Source of the DNA: an uncultured Acetatifactor sp.
Lineage (GTDB): Bacteria; Bacillota; Clostridia; Lachnospirales; Lachnospiraceae
NCBI RefSeq assembly: GCF_910585425.1
Contig: NZ_CAJUCP010000008.1
Span: 1-64,000, forward strand
DNA: 64,000 bases
Reading direction: 5' to 3'
The position numbers and the translations under genes are program-made. A model generated the notes under the pieces. That model searched no databases. It was not told where the DNA came from and saw only the letters and a program-made list of their open reading frames with translations. Within the stretch, counting starts at the first letter, position 1. The number at the start of each line of letters is the position of its first letter. Shown piece after piece: positions 57,730-64,000 of this stretch.

Positions 57730-59328
57730 TCAAAAAATCCGCAGCAGCTGCCCCAGCCTGCCGATCAGCCGCCCGCCCGGAACCACCTCCAGCTCCTGTT
57801 CCTTGAAATTCCGGAGCAGCAAAAGCATAATCCAGTATATCAGTCCCGCCACCGCAAGCGCCACAAGCAGCATGGCCAGGCTGCCCAGACGCGCTGCGAA
57901 CAGCTTCCTCATCAGCAGGCATATCAGCCCTGCCACGCCCCCGGCCCCCAGTGGTATCGCAAAAGTGCCCAGCCAGTCAGGCTGCACCCGCATCTGCCTG
58001 TAGGCGAAGACCCCCAGCACCACGCACAGGACACCGCCCGCCGCAAGGCCGCCGTACACAAGGGACAGCACGCCCGCCTTGCCCATACCGGCCAGGACGG
58101 TTATGGAGAAGACCACATCCGCCCCGCAGGCCGCTGCCAGCACAGGGTATTTCTTCCCCATCGCATGCAGGAGCCTCCTGAAATATCCGCAGAGAGGGAC
58201 CAGCACGATCAATGCGGAGCCCTGCCGGAGCATGCGGGCCGCGGTCTGCGCGTTCACCGGATGCAGGAAATCCGCAATCTGTTCCCCCATCACCGCCACG
58301 AACACTGCCAGGAAGATGCCGTGCACCAGCCCGATATGGACTCCGCTCTGGAAGACTGTCCTGGCGAAGCGGTTCTCATCCCGCTTAAAGCACTGGAAGA
58401 TCCTGGCGATCACCGGCAATACCGCGATCCTGACCAAAGCCGTGACGATCCCGCACACCACCAGATATTTCCCCACATACAGGCCGTAATCCACAGCCGT
58501 CTGCCCTCCGGCCTCCCCGCTCCCGCCGAGGAACAGCAGCCCCAGCGCAAAGGGAAGGAACACGCACAGATCCGTGGCCCAATGAGGCCATCTGGCGCTG
58601 TGCAGATACCTGGCGCAGTCCCAGGCAGAGTCCGCCGCATACATCCCCTCCTGCTTCGCCCTCCGCTCGGAACGGCGGCTCCCTCTGTAGACCAGCCCCA
58701 GGAAAAGGATTACCGGCAGCTCCGAAAGGTCCACAGCCAGGGCGATTCCCAGGCCGCCGTACATGGCCGCGAAATTCTCCTGCCGCAGCAAGCTGCCCAC
58801 CTTTTCCCCATAGCCTCCCACCAGATGGCAGAACAGGATTCCGAATCCCAGCAGGAATGCCTGCCGCAGGATTCCGGCTATGGCCCTCGGCGCCTCCGAG
58901 CCCTCCCCCTGGAAATAGCCCGCCAGCACCGCGGAGACTGTCCGCAGCAGCACGGCCGGGGACATGGCCAGAAGAATCAGCCCGCTATAGGGGATCCGGA
59001 ACAGCTTCTCCGCCACCACGCCGGAAAGCGCTGCCAGGCACAGGCTCACTGCCAGCCCCAGTATGGACTGGAACAGCATGGCGCTGCCACGCATCCTGGC
59101 GATATTCCTGTACTGTCCCTTGTTCTTCCTGGAGCGCATCAGCCTCCCAAGCGCGTCCGACAGACCTCCGCTTATCATAATCCAAAATAACGTACATACC
59201 TGTACGGCCACTGCCGTATATGTGATTCCGTTATCTCCCGTCAGCCCTCCCAGGACATATATCGCAACGAACATCAATATATCGGAAAGCGCCTCCGCCT
59301 GGCGCCTTCTTGCCTCTGCCTGATTCAT
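57730..59328 (-). CDS. Polysaccharide flippase-like membrane protein (MATE/MOP superfamily)
   Basis: A 532-aa multipass membrane protein with 12-14 predicted helices and the opening AEALSDILMFVAIYVLGG. Features include SGGLSDALGRLMRSRKNKGQ and LAGYFQGEGSEAPRAIAGI (the motif-like GYFQG segment), as in SpoVB and related flippases. The substrate is unknown; a role in spore cortex or glycan export is possible given sporulation neighbours. The ATG at 59328 follows GAGGGA. Confidence 0.85.
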   Translation of the reverse strand: MNQAEARRRQAEALSDILMFVAIYVLGGLTGDNGITYTAVAVQVCTLFWIMISGGLSDALGRLMRSRKNKGQYRNIARMRGSAMLFQSILGLAVSLCLAALSGVVAEKLFRIPYSGLILLAMSPAVLLRTVSAVLAGYFQGEGSEAPRAIAGILRQAFLLGFGILFCHLVGGYGEKVGSLLRQENFAAMYGGLGIALAVDLSELPVILFLGLVYRGSRRSERRAKQEGMYAADSAWDCARYLHSARWPHWATDLCVFLPFALGLLFLGGSGEAGGQTAVDYGLYVGKYLVVCGIVTALVRIAVLPVIARIFQCFKRDENRFARTVFQSGVHIGLVHGIFLAVFVAVMGEQIADFLHPVNAQTAARMLRQGSALIVLVPLCGYFRRLLHAMGKKYPVLAAACGADVVFSITVLAGMGKAGVLSLVYGGLAAGGVLCVVLGVFAYRQMRVQPDWLGTFAIPLGAGGVAGLICLLMRKLFAARLGSLAMLLVALAVAGLIYWIMLLLLRNFKEQELEVVPGGRLIGRLGQLLRIF

Positions 59329-59342
59329 CCGCCGTCCCTCAA

Positions 59343-59843
59343 TCAATCTCTCGTGATGCCCAATCCCGTCAGTATCTCTTCCTGCCTGCGCTCCATCCGC
59401 GCCCGCTCTTCCTCTTCCATATGGTCATAGCCGCACAAGTGGAGCATGCTGTGGGCCACAAGGAAAGCGAATTCCCGCCTGACGCTGTGCCCGTACTCCT
59501 GCGCCTGCCCATACACCCTGTCCACGGAAATCATGATATCCCCCAGCACCAGCTCCCCGGTCTCCGGGTCGAAATAATCCGCCTCGCTGTCCTCGCCGAT
59601 GTCGAAGACACCCTCCTCTTCAAAGTCCACATTGGGAAAGGAGAGGACGTCCGTCTCCCTGTCAATGCCCCTGTACTCCCGGTTCATCTCACGTATGCCT
59701 CTGTCGTCCGTCAGCAGGACGTTCACCTGGGCCTCATAGGGGCAGCCCTCCGCCTCCAGCACCGCCTCGCACACCAGCCTTGCCGTATCCTCCGCGGAAA
59801 AGGGAAACTCCCGCTCCGTCTCGTTTTCCATGTATAAATTCAT
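59343..59843 (-). CDS. ybeY: Endoribonuclease YbeY
   Basis: A 166-aa rRNA maturation endonuclease. The zinc site is the family HSMLHLCGYDHMEEEE motif near residue 125, and LTDDRGIREMNREYRGIDRETDVLSFP precedes it. It follows phoH by 80 bases in the standard yqfC-yqfD-phoH-ybeY order. The start has GGAAGGAA upstream. Confidence 0.96.
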   Translation of the reverse strand: MNLYMENETEREFPFSAEDTARLVCEAVLEAEGCPYEAQVNVLLTDDRGIREMNREYRGIDRETDVLSFPNVDFEEEGVFDIGEDSEADYFDPETGELVLGDIMISVDRVYGQAQEYGHSVRREFAFLVAHSMLHLCGYDHMEEEERARMERRQEEILTGLGITRD

Positions 59844-59877
59844 CCCTGTCGCTTCCTTCCCCTGACCCCAGTCCGGA

Positions 59878-59902
59878 AGAATGCCCGCACTTTGGGCATT
59901 CT
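59878..59902 (-). terminator. Hairpin between phoH and ybeY
   Basis: Nine-base perfect stem (agaatgccc) with a 7-base loop; it is not followed by a T run, so possibly an attenuator or an mRNA processing site. Confidence 0.4.
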
Positions 59903-59923
59903 TCTGTGTGAAGCTTAAGCTTC

Positions 59924-60934
59924 TCAGCGGGCGCCTCTTTTCATACTGCGTTCCTTATTCCTCCGGCTCCTGGCCGCTTCCTTTCCCTCGAAGTCCTCAT
60001 AGGCCTTGACGATCTTCTGCACCAGCGGGTGGCGCACCACGTCCTTGCTGGTCAGTGTGCAGAAAGCGATGTCGTCTATCCCCCGCAGCACCCTGGCGGC
60101 GATGTCCAGCCCTGATTTCGCGTCCGGAGGCAGGTCCTTCTGGGAATCGTCCCCCGTGACCACCACCTTGGAGCCGAAGCCGATGCGGGTCAGGAACATC
60201 TTCATCTGGGCCGGCGTGGTGTTCTGGGCCTCGTCCAGGATGATGTAGGCATTGTCCAGCGTGCGCCCTCTCATGTAGGCCAGGGGCGCCACCTCTATCA
60301 GGCCCTTCTCCATATTTTTGGCAAAGCTCTCCGCCCCCATGATCTGGTACAGGGCGTCGTACAGGGGCCGCAGGTAGGGATCCACCTTGCTCTGCAGGTC
60401 TCCCGGCAGGAACCCCAGCTTCTCCCCGGCCTCGATGGCAGGTCTGGTGAGGATGATCCTGCCCACCTCATCGTTCTTGAAGGCCGTTATCGCCATGGCC
60501 ATGGCCAGATAGGTCTTCCCCGTTCCGGCCGGGCCTATGCCGAATACCAGCATATTCTTCCGGATAGCGTCCACATATGCCTTCTGCCCAAGCGTCTTCG
60601 GCTTGATCGGCTTGCCGTTCACCGTGTGGCAGATGCAGTCCCCGTCTATCTGCGCCAGCGCCTCCTCTTTCTCTTCCATTCCCAAAGCAATCGCATAATC
60701 CACGTTCTGTTCCTCGATTTCGTTTCCCCTGCCGGAAATGATGGCAAGCTGCTCCAGGACGCCCCTGGCCCGCTTCACCATCTCCTCTTTTCCGGTAATC
60801 GTCAGTTGCCCGTTGCGGTCTACGATGGCTACGCCAAAGTCCCGCTCCATCTTCTTCACGTATGCGTCCTGCATACCGAATATCTTCTGCATATGCGCTG
60901 TAGGCATATCCATCCTTACCGTAAATTCATCCAT
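59924..60934 (-). CDS. phoH: PhoH family ATPase
   Basis: A 336-aa PhoH-like P-loop protein. The N-terminal KH-like part precedes the ATPase core: GIGPAGTGKTYLAMAMAI (Walker A), TRPAIEAGEKLGFLPGD, YIILDEAQNTTPAQMKMFLTR (Walker B with helicase-like sequence), TGDDSQKDLP. Thought to be an RNA-associated ATPase, function unsettled. The ATG at 60934 follows AGGGACAG; a TTG at 60952 is possible. It overlaps yqfD by 8 bases. Confidence 0.95.
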   Translation of the reverse strand: MDEFTVRMDMPTAHMQKIFGMQDAYVKKMERDFGVAIVDRNGQLTITGKEEMVKRARGVLEQLAIISGRGNEIEEQNVDYAIALGMEEKEEALAQIDGDCICHTVNGKPIKPKTLGQKAYVDAIRKNMLVFGIGPAGTGKTYLAMAMAITAFKNDEVGRIILTRPAIEAGEKLGFLPGDLQSKVDPYLRPLYDALYQIMGAESFAKNMEKGLIEVAPLAYMRGRTLDNAYIILDEAQNTTPAQMKMFLTRIGFGSKVVVTGDDSQKDLPPDAKSGLDIAARVLRGIDDIAFCTLTSKDVVRHPLVQKIVKAYEDFEGKEAARSRRNKERSMKRGAR

Positions 60935-62150
60935 CTGTCCCTGTTTCCCCAACCTCGATTCTTTCTGTTTCAGCGCTTTTCCCCACAGGCTCCTGCACCA
61001 GGAATTCCCCCGTCAGCGCCCATGCTTCGCTGCCTTTTTCTATTCTAACATTTTTTTCAATAATTTGTACCCCTTTTTCCTCTAATTCTGCAAGAAAATC
61101 CATTAATTTTTGATTAAGATGCGCCTTTGCCTCTTCTTCCGTATATTTGTATTCCATATTTTGATACTCCCGGTATGTCACGGTGCCCCAGAACACAGGC
61201 ACCGACAGCTTCTCCAGCATCAGAGGCCTGCTCTCCCTGATCACGCTGTCGTAGACAAGGAAGGGACGGTCCTCCGGCATCGCCCAAGACCTTTCCCCCA
61301 GCTTTATGTAATGGCTGCTCTTCTCCCGGCCCGTGTACTTTTTCTCGATGTGGTCGAAGGGCAGGCTGGCGGTGAACGTTGATGCGTGCTCCAGCATGAT
61401 GTCCGCGTCCGCGTCCACGTAGCTGTACTCCCGCACGGTGGCGTCCTCATTGTAGACGGGAACCTTTCCCTCCACCAGCACCGTCCCTTTCTCCACCGTG
61501 TCGCCGATCGCCACCTTCGGGACCCCGCTCCTGACGATGATCGACACCACTCTGCCGTCGTATTCCGCCACCAGATCCGTCCCGGGCGTGTTCTCCCGTT
61601 CTTCCGTGCTCATGGGGGCGTCGTTCTCCTTGATGTCTATCAGCAGCTTCGTACCGTCCAGGCGGGCGGAGGCCCAGGTGATCTGAGGGAACTGCCTGCG
61701 TATCTGCTTCTCCAGCTCCTGGATGTCCAGGTCGTCCCGCCGCATGCCGATCCGCACTTGGTTCTCCTTCAGGAAGTTCTGGAACACATCATCGGTGATT
61801 TGATAGTTTCCGCTCAGGTGGATGTCCCAGATGAACAGAGAGGACAGCATCCAGAAAGCGACGGTCAGAACCAGCCCCAGGACGAACATCTTGCGCTTCA
61901 GAAGCCCGGGCAGAAAAAAGGGCAGTCCATATCTTTCCAGTATGGCTACCCTTGTCCCTGTCTTTTTTGCGATAGGCCTTATCTCCCAGAATCCCTTCAG
62001 GGTGATGTTCATATAGTAGACATCGCCCTCCCTGACGATGTCCCACAGCAGTATGCCCTTATTGCTGCACAGGTTCATGAACCGCTCCGGGGAGAAGCCC
62101 CAGACGCGGACGCGCAGATATCCCTTCATATATTTCAGAAATCTAATCAT
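60927..62150 (-). CDS. yqfD: Sporulation protein YqfD
   Basis: A 407-aa membrane protein required for sporulation, starting MIRFLKYMKGYLRVRVWGFSP. It has a membrane helix (MFVLGLVLTVAFWMLSSLFI) and a large extracytoplasmic domain with PQITWASARLDGTKLLIDIKE and DLVAEYDGRVVSIIVRSGVP. The ATG at 62150 follows AAAGGAA; the frame to 62270 was not used. Neighbour YqfC is its usual partner. Confidence 0.93.
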   Translation of the reverse strand: MIRFLKYMKGYLRVRVWGFSPERFMNLCSNKGILLWDIVREGDVYYMNITLKGFWEIRPIAKKTGTRVAILERYGLPFFLPGLLKRKMFVLGLVLTVAFWMLSSLFIWDIHLSGNYQITDDVFQNFLKENQVRIGMRRDDLDIQELEKQIRRQFPQITWASARLDGTKLLIDIKENDAPMSTEERENTPGTDLVAEYDGRVVSIIVRSGVPKVAIGDTVEKGTVLVEGKVPVYNEDATVREYSYVDADADIMLEHASTFTASLPFDHIEKKYTGREKSSHYIKLGERSWAMPEDRPFLVYDSVIRESRPLMLEKLSVPVFWGTVTYREYQNMEYKYTEEEAKAHLNQKLMDFLAELEEKGVQIIEKNVRIEKGSEAWALTGEFLVQEPVGKSAETERIEVGETGTDG

Positions 62151-62242
62151 GGCCTGTTCCTTTCCGATTCCGCAATCGCTCTCCGGTTTGCCGCGCTCTA
62201 TACGCATGCGCCGGAAGCCCATTCCGCTTCCGGCACATTCCC

Positions 62243-62536
62243 TCACAGATACCTGACACAGCTGATGCATCCGCTGATCTTCATGTCCTCATTGGTGTAA
62301 TAATCGATGGAAAGCCTGGCCCCCTCAAAGCAGACCTGACAGGTCCTGCCCTGAAGCAGTATATGGCTCTCCGTATACTCCAAAAGCCCCCTGTAATTCT
62401 CGATCCATGCCTCCCGGTTGCCCGTCAGCGTCACCTTCATGGCGCCCATGCAGATGTCCTTGGGGAACCGCAGGGAGTCGATCAGGGATTCCTTTCTCTC
62501 CTCGTTCCTCTGGATGCGGTCATTGTTTCTTCTCAT
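62243..62536 (-). CDS. yqfC: Sporulation protein YqfC (YabP family)
   Basis: A 97-aa YabP/YqfC-like spore protein. Family features are LRFPKDICMGAMKVTLTGNREAWIENYRG, EYTESHILLQGRTCQVCFEGARLSIDYY and a final SCVRYL. Length is typical. The ribosome site is weak (GGGAAT). It is 92 bases upstream of yqfD. Confidence 0.93.
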   Translation of the reverse strand: MRRNNDRIQRNEERKESLIDSLRFPKDICMGAMKVTLTGNREAWIENYRGLLEYTESHILLQGRTCQVCFEGARLSIDYYTNEDMKISGCISCVRYL

Positions 62537-62623
62537 ATTCCCATTATATTACCGCCGCCTTAAAACTATGCCCCCTTTCATCCCGGGCGTCCCCTCATCC
62601 GGTCCTGACGTAGGAATGCCGCT

Positions 62624-63928
62624 CTACCGGAGGATGCCCTTGATGAAAGCCGTGCTCTCCGGGGCCTCTCCGGCAATGGTGCAGGCCCTCAGATAGCGCG
62701 CCCGGGCCTGTTCCGCTCTGTCGGCGTCATTGGCGTGTATCACCGCCAGGGGCTCTCCGGCCTCCACGTAATCTCCCACCTTTTTGTACAGCACCAGCCC
62801 CACGGACAGGTCTATCTCGCTCTCCTTGGTCTCCCGGCCCCCGCCTAATATCAGGGAACAGATTCCCACCTCATCGCAGACGATACGGGACAGATACCCG
62901 CTCTCCGGCGCTGCCACAGGCTCCTGGATGGCCGCCTGGGGCAGGAGCTCGGGATGGTACACGGCGCTGCCGTCCCCGCCCTGGGCCTCCACGAATTCCG
63001 CAAGCTTGCCCAGCGCGCTGCCGTCCGCGATCACAGCCCGCAGCATCCCCTCCGCCTCCCGGGCGCTTTCCGCCTTTCCGCCTGCCATCAGCATCTGGCT
63101 CCCCAATGTCAGGCACAGCTCCAGGAAGTCCTCGGGGCCGTTTCCCCTCAGGGTCTCGATGGCCTCCCTGACCTCCAGGGCGTTCCCCACCGCAAAGCCC
63201 AGGGGCTGGTCCATGTCGGAGATCACCGCAACGGTCCTGCGCCCGGCGTTCTTTCCGATCTTCACCATCTCCTCCGCCAGGGCTTTTGCCTCCGCCTCCT
63301 GCTTCATGAACGCGCCGCTGCCCGTCTTCACGTCCAGCACGATGGCATCCGCCCCGGCGGCCAGCTTCTTGCTCATGATGGAGCTGGCGATCAGGGACAG
63401 ATTGTCCACAGTGGCCGTCACGTCCCGCAGGGCGTAGAGCTTCTTGTCCGCGGGGGCCAGGTCGGCGGTCTGCCCCATGATGGCGATGCCGATCCGGTTC
63501 ACGTTATCAATGAAGCGCTCCGTGGTGAGGGCCGTGGTGAAGCCCGGGAAGCTCTCCAGCTTGTCGATGGTGCCGCCGGTATGGCCCAGCCCCCTGCCGC
63601 TCATCTTCGCCACGGGGATGCCGCAGGCGGCCACCATGGGAGCCAGGGCCAGGGATGTCTTGTCGCCCACGCCTCCCGTGCTGTGCTTATCCACCTTTAC
63701 GCCCCTGATGCCGGACAGGTCCAGCCTGTCGCCGCTGTCCGCCATGGCCATGGTCAGGGCCAGGGTCTCGGCCTCTGTCATCTTCCGGAAGTAGATCGCC
63801 ATCATCAGGGCGGACACCTGATAGTCCGGAATCTCGCCCTTCGTGTAGCCCTCGATAAAGAAGTCTATCTCTTCCTTTGAGAGCTCGCCGCCGTTCCTTT
63901 TTTTCATGATGATATCGTACATTCTCAT
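62624..63928 (-). CDS. pdp: Pyrimidine-nucleoside phosphorylase
   Basis: Splits uridine, deoxyuridine and thymidine to base and sugar-1-phosphate. The 434-aa protein has MRMYDIIMKKRNGGELS, the phosphate loop KVDKHSTGGVGDKTSLA and MSGRGLGHTGGTIDKLESFPG, DVKTGSGAFM and the C-terminal GVVLYKKVGDYVEAGEPL-like region (VGLVLYKKVGDYVEAGEPL). Specificity between Pdp and DeoA cannot be settled. AGGAGGCAAG precedes the ATG. Confidence 0.95.
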   Translation of the reverse strand: MRMYDIIMKKRNGGELSKEEIDFFIEGYTKGEIPDYQVSALMMAIYFRKMTEAETLALTMAMADSGDRLDLSGIRGVKVDKHSTGGVGDKTSLALAPMVAACGIPVAKMSGRGLGHTGGTIDKLESFPGFTTALTTERFIDNVNRIGIAIMGQTADLAPADKKLYALRDVTATVDNLSLIASSIMSKKLAAGADAIVLDVKTGSGAFMKQEAEAKALAEEMVKIGKNAGRRTVAVISDMDQPLGFAVGNALEVREAIETLRGNGPEDFLELCLTLGSQMLMAGGKAESAREAEGMLRAVIADGSALGKLAEFVEAQGGDGSAVYHPELLPQAAIQEPVAAPESGYLSRIVCDEVGICSLILGGGRETKESEIDLSVGLVLYKKVGDYVEAGEPLAVIHANDADRAEQARARYLRACTIAGEAPESTAFIKGILR

Positions 63929-64000
63929 AGCATCTTGCCTCCTTACACACTTAGGCCTTCACTAAAATCTTCCATTTCCCGCCAGTGCAAGAGAATATTA

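Overview
The window looks like a chromosome segment of an anaerobic, GC-rich, spore-forming Clostridia, most likely a Lachnospiraceae. The evidence is the sporulation genes yqfC, yqfD and a BofC-like gene, the [FeFe] hydrogenase, the indolepyruvate:ferredoxin oxidoreductase, the Gram-positive housekeeping order (DUF177-rpmF-plsX-acpP-rnc-smc-ftsY; yqfC-yqfD-phoH-ybeY) and strong AGGAGG ribosome sites. The genus cannot be fixed from sequence alone. No rRNA, tRNA, CRISPR array or intact insertion sequence was seen. Most genes are on the minus strand.

Layout. 0.1-9.1 kb: a GH20-like hydrolase, an AAA-ATPase/PD-(D/E)XK protein carrying an in-frame palindromic insertion and preceded by three tandem promoter copies, a DUF6688-like membrane protein, and a large GH106-like hydrolase that overlaps it tail to tail. 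9.4-13.1 kb: a YitT-family membrane protein, threonine deaminase with a repeat-built acidic N-terminus, and ftsY. 13.2-19.8 kb: smc, rnc, acpP, plsX, rpmF and DUF177, driven by a consensus promoter. 19.8-26.6 kb: iorA, iorB, a phenylacetate-CoA ligase, a tandem ACT protein, a sugar isomerase-like protein and a trans-sulfuration-family enzyme; the first four form an aryl-keto-acid oxidation operon.

26.6-29.9 kb is an AT-richer accessory cassette: its own promoter, TGTACA operator-like repeats, a 22-codon basic micro-ORF, a kinase-fold protein, an ABC exporter with fused ATPase and a small orphan protein. This is the best candidate for an undescribed system. 30.0-31.7 kb holds a monomeric [FeFe] hydrogenase.

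31.7-44.9 kb is a sialic-acid utilisation locus: a NanA-like lyase, an RpiR regulator, two paralogous sialidases without signal peptides, an oligosaccharide-type ABC transporter (lipoprotein and two permeases), two SGNH esterases, a ROK kinase and NanE. Its logic appears to be import of sialylated or O-acetylated glycans, intracellular sialidase and esterase action, then NanA, the kinase and NanE leading to GlcNAc-6-P. Transporter promoter, putative operator and divergent promoters are visible.

45.2-52.3 kb: a heterodimeric ABC exporter, an AgrC/LytTR-like two-component system and an AAA/DUF4143 ATPase. 52.4-64 kb: 5-formyltetrahydrofolate cyclo-ligase, a UPF0291 protein, two FAD oxidoreductases, a BofC-like protein, a flippase, ybeY, phoH, yqfD, yqfC and pyrimidine-nucleoside phosphorylase. 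Several palindromic elements lie between these genes.
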